From positions 248,001-312,000 of the forward strand of contig JAFBJZ010000109.1 in assembly GCA_016785225.1 (NCBI GenBank): a stretch of 64,000 nucleotides of DNA, written 5' to 3'. The notes beneath the pieces are model-generated. The model worked only from the letters and a program-made list of their open reading frames with translations, did no database searches and was not told the DNA's origin. The translations under genes and the position numbers were made by a program. Source of the DNA: Psettodes erumei. Its lineage: Eukaryota > Chordata > Actinopteri > Pleuronectiformes > Psettodidae. Below, one piece after another: positions 36,601-50,600 of this stretch (positions are counted from its first letter, which is position 1; each line of letters begins with the position of its first letter).

Positions 36601-39600
36601 GCCGTTAGCCATCTCAAAATGAGACTGTGAGATGCTCAGTGGAGAGTCTGTTCCCATCTTTGATTAGTTCAACTGTCTCACAGGCTCATAATTATGTTCT
36701 CCAGCCAGCTGGTTAGCCTCCATTGGTTAAAGCGTGTGGTTGACCTTATCCAGCGAGCCATTCCAGCACCTGTTCACTCACTGTCAGAAATCCCTGTTCT
36801 CGTGCCAGCGATTTTTCTCCCTTGCTTAGTGTATGTCTGTGTGAGAGCAAAAGCTTTGCAGGAAGCCATTAGTGGCGTTAAGTATGCAGAGTTGCTGACG
36901 CGAAGCTGTATTTATTGTTTGAGGGCCTTGGCAACAATGGATTGGGCCATGGGGCACGTACTGTATATAGTATGTTACTGTCAGTGTCTGACCATGGCTG
37001 GGTTTGAATGTGTGTTTTGTGTGTGTGTGTGTGTGTGTCTGTGTCTGTGTGTGTTTAATGAATTAGGAGATCCTCCCGTGTGCAGATGGTCTGTTAATGG
37101 AACACATGGTATAATGCTGTCACAGTGTCATTATTAAGGGTGGCAAGTATTTATTGTCAGTGTCATCTCACTGTTCTTTGGTTTATGATGGGACCCTCTG
37201 CTGTAGGATTGGTTTCGTTTAGCATCACAGTTACAACTATGTAAGTCCTCTGTCATCGAGATGTGGGTGTGTGAGGATTTTTTTGCCCTTAACACTTCAC
37301 TGTAATCACCTCTGTCCCCAATGAATATAACATGATATATTATGATTGTCGAACATTGAGGGGGATATGTTGGGGTCGAATGCTCCAAAATGCACCACAG
37401 TGGTGTTCTAACCAGCCCTGAGCCACAAAAGTTGACTCAAACTGCCAATATATGAATCCAGTACTTCCCAAGGGCTTGTTTGTTGTCCTTCCAAACAGCG
37501 GACTATGCCTTTAAGGCCAGGCCCTCGCAGTGTTGAGTTTGTGTCTGCCCGGCCAAAACCTTTAATCATGCTGATTGATGAGGTGCATTTCCCTGACTCA
37601 AACCTTCTCCAAATAACCCTTCCATTCCAGCCATACATCAGCCATTCAGCCAATTCATCAAGCCTCTGATTGTTTTAAGATATACCTGGCCAGTAAAATA
37701 TCCATTTCTCTGCACAGCACCGCTCCTCTAATGCTGCACCGGCTTTCAGCACCACCATCACATCTAGCAAAGTCCTGGCCCAAGAAGACACTAGGCAAGG
37801 GATAGGCAAACAGGCAGAGGTGGTAGACAAGTGGCAGATGTGGGTTTATCAGAAATTCCTTTAGACCCTTCAACAACAGCCAAGCAATTAATCCTTCACT
37901 TGTACATTCCAGTTAAGTCAGGACTGTTGCAGAAAGGTGTTTCTTTCATTCTGTTCATCATGCATGCCTCAAGGTAGTGTTGTGCTGGACTGTTTTATAC
38001 ATCAAAAAGTACATAATACATTTGTTAAGAATGTATGTGGAAACAGGTTGCACACAACACAATCTAAGTATGACACAGCTAGCCACTGCCCAACAGGTTT
38101 ATTGAAACCAGCAACCTTCTTCTACATTACAGTCTGTGCATTTTAACAACCAGCCGATGTCACAAATTATATGTATATATACATTTATCTGTCACAGAAT
38201 CCAAAAAATTCAACCAGAACTGAAATGTGTATGGCAGTTACATGTCTAAAGCTAAAGGTTAGCTAGCACAGTGAGTGGGCTAATGACTTTCAGTGAGACT
38301 AAACCTCCATCTTGTAACAACGTCCTGTTGTACTCAGATTCTAATAATGTTACAGCTCTTTCTTTGGTAGATAGTTTAATATGTAAGTTAAAGTAAAATT
38401 ATGTTAGTTAACATCTTAATGTCTGCTTCTGTATGGTGCACCTTATTTGTTGTTTTCTTCCCAGATTTTGGAGCTGCAGTTTCTCTCCTGACAATACTAT
38501 ATGCACTTTTTTTTTTATCTCAGCACCATTATTTTTGAAGTGGGTCCAAATATCATCACATTTTGTTGCCATCTTGCTCTTTTCCCTCTATTGTCTGTTC
38601 TCCAATCTCCTGCAACCACAATAGTGCAGAGCTCGGCCCGGTGAAGCAGTGTTTGTGGTGTACTGATGGGTTTGCTGAGACAGAGCACCAAAAAATGATT
38701 CCAGTGTGCAGGGAGAGAAAGTAGTAGCACTGCCAGTCAAAGAAGGACATTTCGATGATAATGATTTTCAAAATTAGGTTTTGGTAGCATTTTTAGTTCA
38801 TCTCGTTTGTATGTGCCTGTGGAACCCACTGATTATTTCAAAAGACAGAACAAAGCATATATACATGCTGTATAAATGGTACATAAAAAGTTAGTTCAGT
38901 TTTACAAGCTCAAACAAACATTGGCTTTTATCATCATCTCTTTGGGGGAAGGGATGTTGTGTCCAAATTCAGAGAAACCACACAGTATGTCATTTTTCAG
39001 CTGTGCAGAAACACATGCATCATATCGGGCCAGCATGGTTTTAATTGTATCCAAATAGGACCAGGAATATTTGCTTGAGGAGCATTTCCTCCCACACCGA
39101 CATCACCCCTGATGTTTATCCTTCTCAACGATTACTACCAGTCATCCCCACCCTCCACCCATAGATCTTGTTTCTTTTTTCTCCCTCCACAATAATTGAT
39201 CTTTCTCTTTCCTGTTAGTTTATTTCCTGCTGGCTAAGTGTGGAGGACTATTATTTCCATGCTTATTAATTTCTTTCTCCCTGAAACAAATACCCCAATG
39301 ATTCGGGTTCATTACTCCTTTCCAAGCCTCCGTGCCAGCTCCCTTCTCCCCTCTTCGCCTTAGTGGCTAATGAGTACTCCCCCCGCAAACACTGGGATTT
39401 GTGCTTTGTAAAGCAGTGGAGATCAGCTTTCTCTTAACCTGATGTGTACAGACAAAATGCTTACAAGATGTAAATAATGCAGTCTTCAATTGTGGAAGTT
39501 GTAGGTTCTGTAAAGAAATGTCTCTCTTGTCTTTTATAAACCATTTCATTTGGGATAAATCCATGCTAATTTGCTAATTAATAGAGTGGATTTCCTCACA

Positions 39601-42222
39601 TTACAAAATGCTCTAAGTTTACGGCAAAGAAAGATATCTGAGCAAATTTAAAAAAGTAGGCGCGAAAGCCACTTTTAACACTGTAATTTTCTTCAGTAAA
39701 GACACAAGAAGATTTGAGCATAACCTCAACAGCACCATTGGTGCATGATTGAGGCTGCTGATTTCTGTCACCAATTTTTCTTCAATGCATTTTTAAATTT
39801 TCAGGTACTTCTACTGAAATGACACATAAACCACAATCATGTTCACAACTATTTGGTGATCGTCCTTAAGCTCCAGGGGATTTGCTCTGTATTCTGTTTT
39901 TGCTTCAAAGATGTTGACAGGCTATACCAGTGTGCATGTGTGTGTTTTCAAACATATCATCAGCAGACCCTTGCCACACTGCTTGGAATTTTTCTCCTGT
40001 AAATTAGTCGAGTGAGGCTCCAAAATTTCCTCAGCTATTTTAGGGCAGAGGGAGCTTTGATCAGTGGATAGGCTGCACTGAGATACAGTATGTTGTAACA
40101 TTTGCTGCAGTATTTCTTACTTTCCCAAACTTTCCATGTGCTAAATTCTAACTGATTGCTGAGCAGAATAAGTTTAAGATATCTGAGATTCATAACAGGC
40201 ATTTTAAAAGCCTGTAGGTAGATGAGATAAATTTCAAGATAATCCTACAAGTTCAAAGAAGACCCAGTGTCCTTTTCACATCATAAAGTAAGCACATGTG
40301 CTGTTTTATTTCAAGAGTTTGCAGTACAATCAAATTTCAGACCTAACACAGGAAGATAACACAGCAGAGACCACAGCTTTTGGTCAGATTAAGTGTGAAA
40401 TTGGCCCGAATTCTAACTTTTGATTAGAATACTGTTTGCTCCAGTTGGTATGGATCATATTTGAAATGATTATCTGATTAAAATGCATTTTTGTGAATAA
40501 GATGGAATGAGTTTTTTGGAATGTTTTTTTTTCCTGATACATACCATATGCTACCATTCACTAATTTTCCAATGGAAATGTCTGCCCTTTAATTGGCTAA
40601 ATTCTGTTTCAGCCTTAGTTAGGCTTTATTCAATAAAATTCCCACAATTTTGTATGGAAATTTGTGATAACCTGCAGTGTTATGGGTGTGTAATAACATG
40701 TAAACATGACTAATGACAGCTAAAATTTGGCTAAAATAGCAGCTAATAGCAGTGTGATTACACACTCCCAGTATTGTTATCTTGTACTCAAAACCAGCAG
40801 GGCCATGTCCATCATGGGAGAACTGCTCTTTGGTTTGTGTTGGCACCTTCTTCACATTAGGGTTTAGCAGTCTCCTGGCCATTGTGAGGTTCTCTCAGCC
40901 CCAGCCATTGCTCAGTTTGCTTTTGTCCTCGTCATTTGGCTCATTGGTTGCTGGCATGGTGACTTATTCAGTGAGTGGGCTGCAATGCTAATGGAGGCTA
41001 TGCTACGCTTATGGTGATCTGGCAGCGGCAGTTATGGCATGGCGAGGCTTACAGTGGCTCGGTGGATGTGTCAGGGATTGGATTAATGTGGCCGAAGCCA
41101 GGGACAACAGAAGACCATCTGGGCATGCTCCGCTGTGCCAGGCGTCTGTCTGGAGGCGCAACTTTTACCACTTGCCACCATCCCGCCATTAGGCACACAA
41201 TAACGTGCGTGTTTCATTTATTACATGTTTTACATGACCACAGCCACAGTCTGGTTCCAGTAAACCATCTTTTAAGGGATTGCCCTGAAAATTGGTCAGG
41301 CCTTGCTCATACAGTAGGTTGCAATTGTTGCTAGATTCGTTCAACCAATGGTAGTGCACGGACTGGAATAAAATAAAGTCCCAGTACTCTACAGCAGCAG
41401 CCTGAACTGTTTACAAGGTAAATCAAGGATGAACTTAAATGTTTTACTGATATATAGCTACAACTTACATTTTTCAAACTTTCATATTCACTGCAGAGTG
41501 TCTTTGGTTCATTTTTACGTCCAAGTAATTAAGGCCATGTTAAGGGTTGGAGAAATGTCAAGGTCAAAGTTGACTAATCAATACAAATAATAAATTCCTG
41601 TCTGACACTTCACTGGTCAAAAAGAGGCAAAGCAAAATACCATCATTCTGCAAGACCCAAACAACTCTGTGATGCCATAGTGGTCAGATGAATGTGGATT
41701 ACTGCATGTGTATGCTTTCTCTATCTGATCTACTTATCTGAAATATACTAAGTGCCGAATGTGCTTATTGTGTGCTGAAGACTCCTGGTGAAGTATTATA
41801 TTGAGCTTTGTTTTTTTCAACTTTTATTCTGTTGAATCGCTGTTTCTGAAACCTCATACCACTTTCTTATTGAGGAGCCGTCAAGTTCACCAGAAGAATC
41901 ACAATATCTTTCAGAAAACAAGCAATAAACATTAGAATCAAGTTACAGCAGTACAGTATTTCTGCATTTTATAGACATTACCCAGTCATTGGAGTCAATA
42001 TGAGCTTTCAGACTGAGGCTCCCTTTTATCTCCCACCTTTCTCCCTTCTTATTTTTTTTGACACCTTCATTTTCTCTGCGTGAATTTCATCTGCATTCCT
42101 GCTTCCCTATCAGTGCAACAATAAAACCAATGTGTTGTGCAAATTTCACTCATTTTCAATTGATGGTGAGGTTTGTGTAATGCCGGCTTGTATGGTTATT
42201 CATAATGTCTGACTACCCCCCC
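33610..42222. other. Intronic sequence, no further exon found
   Basis: Contains (TTTA)n at 35619-35637 followed by a G run, and (GT)n at 37019-37038. Segments at 36690-36960 (CCAGCCAGCTGG, TCCATTGGTTAAAGC), 37400-37900 (AACCTTTAATCATGCTG) and 39060-39600 (TTTGCTAATTAATAG) look unique and could be conserved, but show no coding frame with family resemblance. Confidence 0.5.

Positions 42223-42251
<29 letters not shown>
42223..42251. repeat. (CA)n microsatellite
   Basis: About 14 CA units after a C run. Confidence 0.95.
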
Positions 42252-42254
<3 letters not shown>

Positions 42255-45200
42255 AAAAAACTGATGAAGAATCATTTGTATCATTCAGTGATTTTGAAGC
42301 CTCCATCCAAGCAAAAGGTGTAGCACACAGCTCAGAGGAAGTCAGTACACCACCACCACCACCCACCTCTGGGCATTTTTTCTCAACATTGCTTTAATTT
42401 TATTACTAAACATGAAGTTCAGCCTCAGACCAATACTGGTCGTCTATTGTATCAGTACAACTGAATTGGATTGGATGATCATTCTGAGTGGTTGTGATGT
42501 TGGCTTTCTGGATAGAGATTCAGTCATTCAGATTCAGATTTGTGGTTATGTTTCAATGAGTCTGCTGTGTTAATGCCATGTAGGGGTCTACTGGCTGAGT
42601 GGCCAGAGGTTTGATCGAGACTGGTGTCGCAGAGGAGCAGGGCTCAGATGGAGAGATGGGTTGAGAAGCAAACAGAGATTACATCCCGCCGCATGGAGCT
42701 GTTACTGGGCACGTTGTTGCAAACTGCAAGTGTGGACGTCCGTCTGTGCACAGAGCCCCCCCCCCCAGTGGCACTGTTATTTATTGATCAAAGCTTTGGC
42801 CTTGGCTAATGTGTGAACACATGCTTGAACATGAGTATGTGTATATAGGTGCCTGCCTATGTGTGTGTAATGGGGCTAGTACAGCACATGGGCATGTGTA
42901 GTGGCAGGATCAAACGGTCCTGACTCGGGACAACTGCTGCGTCCTGTCTGCATCAGGATATTTTAGCAGCTTGTATTTTTTCACACACCTAACTGTCTCA
43001 CTATTTTGCACCCATTGGTCTGACGTAGTTCCAGGTAAACCTGGTTTTGATCTCAGATTCTCAGGCTGTCAGCACTCTACACAGCCAGCTGAGGGACTCA
43101 CCATGCTATCTGCCGACACCAAATAAAACCATTGGCAACGAGCAATAAAGAAGAGTGAGGGACCACGGGGAGAGAGCGATGGAGAGAAAAATATGATTTA
43201 AGACTCGACGGGGGTCTCCTGCCCTGCATGACACTGGCTGTCTGATTGGTTATCAGCACAAGTCACAAATCTGCCGTCGCCATTTTTTTTAGAGGTCAGA
43301 TAGGAGTGTCTTACTGAGACACCAGGCAGGCATGGAGGGAGGGAGGGCGGTCAGCATGAGTGTGTGAAAAGGAGATGAATGGTGTCCGTGTATTCATTTG
43401 AGGGTTAGACCAATATTAGTTTTGTCAAATATGTGGCTTTCATTAAACACGAGATATCAACCAGTCCTGCTTTCTGTGACTGAAACAAAGGATTCTTCGT
43501 CTGAAAACAACCCTGCATTTACACCGAAGAATGGCTGACATTGTAAGATTATACTTTTATTATATAATCGGTCTCAACATTTAAAAACAAGATTGGATCC
43601 ATATTGGACAATTTTTCACCTTTTGATTTGCGTCTCAGGCCAGCATCTGCTCCTATGTACTGAGGCAGGAGGTAAGGGTGGTCGATGGTTGCATATCAAC
43701 TGACATACATGCAGGAGACTGGCATTCACACCTTGTCCTGCACCCAAAATAAATGTTTGGCTTTTAATTAAACAGAACCCCAAAGGTTCCCAATCGTCAA
43801 CCTGAGGTTTATAATTGGAGAGGATTTTTCATGGCTGGCAATCCACTTAACATTCTGTGTTTTACACAATCACTGAATGTGGAATCTTTGAATCCTTTGA
43901 CATCCACACTCCAGGGCTGATTGCAAGAAAACCCTCCAAGTTGCAACAACCTTTAAAAAAAACAACAACAAAAATTAACAATATTAGTATCCGGTTAATG
44001 ATGTTGCACTTACACCACTTCCGTCCCAAAATCCCATTTGAGTTTAACTGAGATGTGTTGAGTGTGTTTGTATGCAGTGTATGAGAGATGAGCTGATATT
44101 TATATGTATTTGTTTCTGCCAAGCAAAGGATGAAAGCATCACTATTCTTACTTTGTAGCTTTATGTTTTCTAAGTTCACTCCTGTTTGTGCTTGTCTGTC
44201 TCTTCCTATCATTGTTTAATACTAAAGGCATTTTAAAAATATGGAGTTAATCTACTGATTTTTAATTTACACCAAAATGATTTTGCATCCCTCTTCTAAG
44301 ACAGTGTTGAATCATCATGGGACACTAAATGCTTCTCTTAAAAACCCAAGATGAGACTGATAATTAACCGTATTCATCCGTGTGATGTGGAATCGTTTCA
44401 TTAAAAACTTTGAGGACAGGGAGTCCCCATGGACGACCAGTATAATATCAACACAAGTGCAATCCATCAAATGGCATACTCCCACCTCACTTAAATAACA
44501 AACTACTTTGTTCTCTGCTCGTAAGGGTGCATCAACTCCCTCCCCCCGGTGAACTGTTGATCACAAGGTTTTACAGTGACACAGCGGCCCTCTCCTATTT
44601 GTCACCTCCTGGCATGCGCTCTTTGGGTGTCTTACTGCTAAATAGTCAACTTTACAGAATACATCTGCCATATTGCCTCCTCACTTTGTTCAAACACAAA
44701 TCCCATAATCCTCTCAAAGGTCAGCCTTGCCACCATCCCCATCCCCACTTTCTCGCCACATGCCTTGTATTCATTTATCTTTCCCAATGGAAATAACAGA
44801 ACAGTGTGGAGGATAAAAGGCGATGAGGAGGTTGAGAAGAAGGAGAAAGATCCAGTTGTTTTTCTTCATCTCCCTCAGGAATTGTCATCCTCTCTCCCTT
44901 TCTGTGTCGTTTTTGTCTCCATTCATTTGAATTCAGTTCAGTTATTTACTGCCATAACAAAAGCAATCAGCAAACTACAATCAGCACTTCATACACTCTC
45001 AATGCACTGACACAACGGGTTCAAAATCTTGCATCATTACGTTGTATGCAAGTTGTCAGTATCTGTTTTGTTGTGTAAATAAAAACCAGGCACATGTCTG
45101 TAAGTATCCAGGTGCTGCCAAAGAAAATGCCATGCGAGCCTCCTAGTGGAAAGCCAAACTGACATCACTTCCTGTGTAGCTTCTGTGTGATAAATAAGGA

Positions 45201-45879
45201 ATATTGCAGCCAAATGCTGCAGCAATGGTCCAGGGTTCACCAGCAAGTCTCTAATTGCCTGGTGTTTGTTACTGAACAGTTGTACAGTGGCATGGAGTGT
45301 CAGTTTTGTCATGAGAGACCACCTTTTGCACATTATACATTTTCATTACAGCCATTAATAATATTGAAAAAATATTGATTAGTGAAGCTCTAAACCCCAA
45401 TATATTTGTTGGTATTCCAGTAAACTAAAGTTGGCATTGTGGCATCAGTGATGCAGTGCATAATTGGTTTTTAATGTCACCATAACTGTGGATGTCTTCC
45501 ATATCCACGATGTCCGCTTGTGTCCACTGTGTGAGAAACTGCACACACACTATCCTACTATTGTTGCTGCTGTGTATGGACAAGCCTTAACCACTGAACT
45601 GACCTCATTCTGCTGAGGTGGTGTTGCTGAAATCAGCAATGAAAATAACCATGAAAAAGTAATTATTGAGATTACAACAGATTCCCCATCCCTGTCTGGA
45701 TGGATGGAGTCCATCACATGGCATATTGTTGATTAAAGTGACTATGCATGGTTGGATGTTTAGTTATTATAAAGTTAGTTTTCCTTATTGTTTCAGCTCA
45801 TAAAGTTGTAAAGATAAATTTGTGTAAACCCCCTGCTAATACTAGATCAGTCACATAGATGAGGAGAGGTGCGGTGTCA
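42252..45879. other. Intronic sequence, no gene seen
   Basis: No repeat family or exon recognised. There is a short C run near 42759. Open frames are short and unrelated to known proteins. Confidence 0.5.
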
Positions 45880-46021
45880 TTGCTGTAGACTCACCACTTG
45901 ATTTGCAAGTAAAAATTAATCTGCAGCATACTGCATCCTGCTGAAGCTAATTGGTGAAGTAACCGTTAATATCAACCACTTAATCATCAATATTAATATG
46001 CATAATTATTAATAATTATGC
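45880..46021. promoter_or_regulatory. AT-rich candidate regulatory block ending in a 22-bp perfect palindrome
   Basis: Dense TAAT/ATTA cores (GCTAATTGG, CCGTTAATATC, CTTAATCATC, AATATTAATATGC) lead into a perfect palindrome at 46000-46021 with the half-site GCATAATTATT. Such clusters suit homeodomain dimers. A C run follows immediately. The function is inferred. Confidence 0.35.
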
Positions 46022-47866
46022 CCCCCCCCAAACATGACAGCACTGCGGGGCCTCAGCTACTCGTGTTAACACCAACATTAATCTTCATTACACACACACA
46101 CCTTCTGTTCCCTCTCTCTCACCCTCTTTGTGTGACTGTCATTCAAATCCAAACTTTCTGTCTTGATTACTTGTTAGAATTGGTGCATTTTAATTAGCAT
46201 GGCACACATTATGGCTTTAAATATAACTCTCACGAGGAAAATACGAAAGAGATGTGATTTGTCTATTTGCCTGTAGGTTGATATATGGCCTTTGTGGTGG
46301 AAAAGAAGAAGAAGCCTGAAACTGCACAAAAACCTGTGATAGTTTCTATTTTTGGTTTAATTACAGATTTTCTCAACCCTAGTTGTATCCAGGAGATATA
46401 TAGTCCATGTGTTCTGGATTCTCTAGCCATGTTGCATTTCTCAACACTTGCAATGAGAACAAACAAGTTTGTTTTTTGTTTTTTTCTGTGTTTAACTCCT
46501 GCCATGACATCAGACCAGACTTACTACCAGATGCAGCTGCAGTTTAGTCAGGCGAAGCAGCAGAAACACCTCCCAGACAGATTAGGCATGCATTAGGGTA
46601 CAGCCCAGTCATATCACCTGTGTGCATTGTGAGTGTTTGTGTAGGTACACAGTGTGTTTGTGTATTAGTGGAAAGAACTGGAGTAGAGATCTATAAACGC
46701 TGGCCTTGCAGGTTCCAAACTGGCCCCACGGGAGCTGTGAACTGGTCATGGGGTTTGACAAGTAGTTTGTGTGTATGAGTGTGCATACATTTATGTGTGT
46801 GTGTGAGTGAGTCGGCGTGTACCTGGCTTCTCTGATGGAGAAATGAAAGCAGACGAGCATTTCATTTACTGCCCCAGGGAGACCTTCCAACCGTCATACA
46901 TTTATTGATGCTTGCACTTTAAACGCTGCTGACCCAGCATATAGCCCGATTCTGGCCTTTAGAAGCCTGCATGAAACCAAGGTTCTAACCATGTACCAAC
47001 CATTGCCCTCACTGTTATTTTACCAGTTCATACACCATCCATTTGGAATCTGTAACATCATTACAGAATCTTTGGAAAGTTGGATATTTAAAATTATAAC
47101 ACATGAACATGAAAATCACCAAATCAGTAGTTGATGGATTTTATTTGAGTTGATTATTTCCTGTTCTTTCAAGCAAACTATATAGTTTACCTTTTACATA
47201 CTGCTTTAAGGCCACTACTACATAATTATTATTTAGTTGTTTTTGTCCATTTAGGGAATTCAATATGAGGCAGGCATAGTCATCTCTCATTTGAAGCCAG
47301 GCACAAAAAGTATTATTTGTGTAACTAAAGCTGATTTAGTTTTTAGAAATCATGACAGAGTTGTGTGACCCAGGTTGTATAACCACAGCCTTCTGCTGTA
47401 TGTATTGCTGTATTCCTGGTAGTGTTTAAAACCAAGTGCTCAGCTGTGTGGTGGCTGCCCTTCAGTTTAACTCAACTGCCCCTGAGACAGAGCTCCCAAC
47501 TCTGTCCAACTTATAAGCTGAGTTCCTCGTGGGTAAGACAGGCTTTCTCTCTCTTATTACAAACGATGGAGCATGGTCCTTCACAAGTTTCAGTTTCATG
47601 CTGACATTTCACATACTTAATCTGTGTTTTCTTTTTTCATTTACCTTGCTGCTGGGGGCGAGCATTGCTTTGTGTGTTCCAGTGGTTATTAGAGTAAGTA
47701 GGTCAGACTACCGTGACTTTTCTTTGGATTGAAGATATCCATTAGCCAGCATTAGCCAGTCAAATGTGGAAACCACGAGCATGTGGACTTGTAACTGCTA
47801 TAACGGATTTTCACATGTCACAAAACAGCTTTAGCTTTTGTCTAAGTGCTGTTTATATATAGATAT

Positions 47867-47908
<42 letters not shown>

Positions 47909-47909
47909 G
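47867..47909. repeat. (GATA)n microsatellite
   Basis: About 10 ATAG units, preceded by TATATATAGATATAT. Confidence 0.95.
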
Positions 47910-48036
47910 AGACTGTGTTGTTTTCTGGCTTTATTAACTTAACTTTATTTATCTAAGTATGTCACAGTGTGTGTATATAGATGTGTGCAGTTCCGGGCAA
48001 TAGAGCAACATCTGTTGTGCCTTAGGGCCAGGCAGA

Positions 48037-48113
48037 GTCTCAGCTAGGGGCCTGTCCCTGTAACACACTTATTCACGGATACCTTTTTTTCAGGTTATTG
48101 TCACATCTCTCAC

Positions 48114-48161
<48 letters not shown>

Positions 48162-48191
48162 GTGTTGTAGGGACAGGCCCCTAGCTGAGAC
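48037..48191. repeat. 23-bp perfect inverted repeat enclosing a (TG)n microsatellite
   Basis: The arms at 48037-48059 and 48169-48191 are perfect reverse complements (left arm starts GTCTCAGCTAGGGG). Beyond the arms TCTGCC matches again after a 5-bp insertion. The 109-bp loop carries about 22 TG units at 48118-48161. It could fold into a large hairpin or be a minimal inverted-repeat element. Confidence 0.9.
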
Positions 48192-48287
48192 CACTGTCTG
48201 CCACTCACTTATTATCTCTCTTTCTCAATGTGGGTGCACTGCAGAACACTTGGGATTTGCCAAATAGCCAAAAACACAGCCCCCAGC

Positions 48288-48289
<2 letters not shown>

Positions 48290-48338
<49 letters not shown>

Positions 48339-48350
48339 ACACACATACAC
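48290..48350. repeat. (CA)n microsatellite
   Basis: About 30 CA units with two TA interruptions near the 3' end; a shorter TG run lies at 48464-48482. Confidence 0.95.
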
Positions 48351-48482
48351 AGAAGCAGTTTGGAATTAACACATGGCGACTGGTTTCTTGTGGAGCCCCA
48401 GGGTGACCAAACTGTGACTAATCAAGGATGACAGTGTATGTGTGCACATATGTATACAGTGTATGTGTGTGTGTGTGTGTGT

Positions 48483-50181
48483 GACCTCAACATTACACAT
48501 GGTGATAAGGCCTGTTTGTAATAAACGACACATACAATTCTGATGTTTTCTGAGTCCAAATCATTTTCAAAACAAATATGTGTGTTTGCATGCACGCTCA
48601 TGCGGTGTGTATATGCAGCTCCATGATTCATTCTGTTCAGGACGTTACAAGTGACACGGTATTAATCACAGTAATCCCATTCCCTTTATCACACCCACTG
48701 CCATGCTTTAATGAGTGATCCACGTATAGAGAGTTTCTCACATAGACTGTGTGTTGCTGGAAGATAACCGACTTGTTAGCTGTCTCTCTCAACTGCACAC
48801 CTCCTAGTCAGCCTCATATCTAGCAAAAATATACAGGTACTTCCTCTGAAATAATACCTCTCTTTCAGCCGTGTATTAAAAATGAATAGAATGTGTACAA
48901 CAAGGTTCAAACATTGGTAAAGTCTCCCTAAGGCTGTGACTGTGTATAAAGAACAGTTGTGGTGGGAAGATTTCTTCATCTATTTGGCTTATTCTGATGC
49001 TGATGCAGCAATTATTTATATTCATTATTATTAATCAGGAGTTGCTATTTATCTACTTTCCACACACTTCAAACCCACTCACCAGGCATAATGTTGATGC
49101 TGCACATCTCTACAAAACCCTTGATGATAATCAGTGACAATATTTTCCACAGTATGCGTACTTTTTCAAATGATCAAATTTTACAATATGCAGGGCAACA
49201 ACAGTTTTGTTGGGGTGTAGTTAAGTTTAGGGAGAGTTTATGGCAAATATACCATGGTTAAGGTATTATAGCCAGGGTTGTGGCTTGTGGTTGTGTTTCT
49301 TCATTGTAACCTTCAGGGTGTTTAATATTGTTACCATGAGGACATGGTCCTGTGAAAATAGGCCTTCCACTGATATGCTTCTACATTTCATGTTATCATG
49401 GCAAAAAAGTATGGTCAGCCTGCCTTTGGTACGCTGCCATGGGTTGTATCCGATGGTATGGAAAAGCAAACTATATTGCCCTTTAAGTCAGGATGACCTG
49501 TTGAGTCTATCTCAAGCATAAAAATCAGATGTTAACCCCCTTAGGGATCCTGGGCTTGTCTTCTGTCTCAGCAGCTCAGGTTAGCTCGCTACTGATGATC
49601 CAAGTCCCTGAAAATCTAACCCAATTTAGGTTAGGTCTTAGGACCATGCTTTTTCAGGCTTAGTCCAACTCAACCTGCTAAAGCATACTGGTTCAGCTTA
49701 AGCTGTGTATTGTACTCTGTATTTTATGTAAAATAACTAATTTGACACTGGGGAAAAATTAACTTCAACTGTAACCTTACTAGACACAGTTCAAAGTTGT
49801 AGTTTGGGGGATAAAATTAAGCCAAAAGTGTTGATCTCTGATGAGGAGGTGTCATGCCTTATGTATTGATGTATTGAGTAAGTGCAGTGCTCAACTGTGC
49901 AACAGACCTGTCTTTTTTTTTTAAATTTAAGCGTCAGTATTAAAGGGGCCCATCGTCAGCAGTGGCAGTGCAGTGGGCGAGTTGCAACAGAAGATGTTTT
50001 GGCACTGTGCGTTCTTGCTGTGAGAGCTGCAATCACATTCAAGTGATTGTGATTGGCCCAGCTTGAAGGGAATTGATTTAGCAGCTTGATCCTGCATACG
50101 GACTGCTTCTCTCATATCAGTGGTTTGGAGAACAAGACAATGAGAGAACAACAGATTCAGCAAAAATAATCCCTGTTTACC
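48483..50181. other. Intronic sequence, no gene seen
   Basis: No exon or repeat recognised with confidence. Confidence 0.45.
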
Positions 50182-50600
50182 GTTGGGGTGGGCAATTAAC
50201 TGAAAATGTATCACAATCTCTCACCAACTTAATCATGTGCACTCAAAGTAAACTAGTGGCATGGATAGCACAAGCACTAAGACTTAACCAACAAATAACC
50301 CCCATCCTGAGTGGCTTATACTTAAAAAGACTGCCACGTCCATTGTTTCGGACAAAACATGAGCAAAAATAAGTCAAAGGTAACTGCTGGAAAAAAAAAA
50401 AGATTGACCAAAGGTAAGACCACCAGTTTGTTTAATCACTTGAACCACAGTCACATTGACAAATGTATGCCATAAATAGTTCATCTGTGTGTTTTTCCAC
50501 AACAATCAAAAAGATAAGATAAGCTCTGGTAGAATCTTAATATGGGTAAAAGTTTGAAATGATGGTGATACTGATTTGAAGTCATATCCCCCAGCACTAG
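50182..50600 (+). mobile_element. hAT-like transposon relic with a BED zinc-finger fragment
   Basis: The left end, GTTGGGGTGGGCAATTA, and the right end, ATATCCCCCAGCACTAG (reverse complement CTAGTGCTGGGGGATAT), resemble hAT terminal repeats. GTTTAC lies just outside both ends, a possible decayed 8-bp target-site duplication. Inside, 50415-50473 reads KTTSLFNHLNHSHIDKCMP, like the second half of a BED finger (T-S-L-F-N-H-L...H). The rest of the transposase is absent. It is a short, dead derivative. Confidence 0.6.

Noticed and set aside
36694..37137. 147-codon open frame with a VCVCVC tract
   Set aside because: It partly translates a GT repeat, and the rest has no family resemblance.
47867..47909. 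GATA array considered as a GATA-factor enhancer
   Set aside because: Simple tetranucleotide microsatellite; binding-site content follows from the repeat unit.
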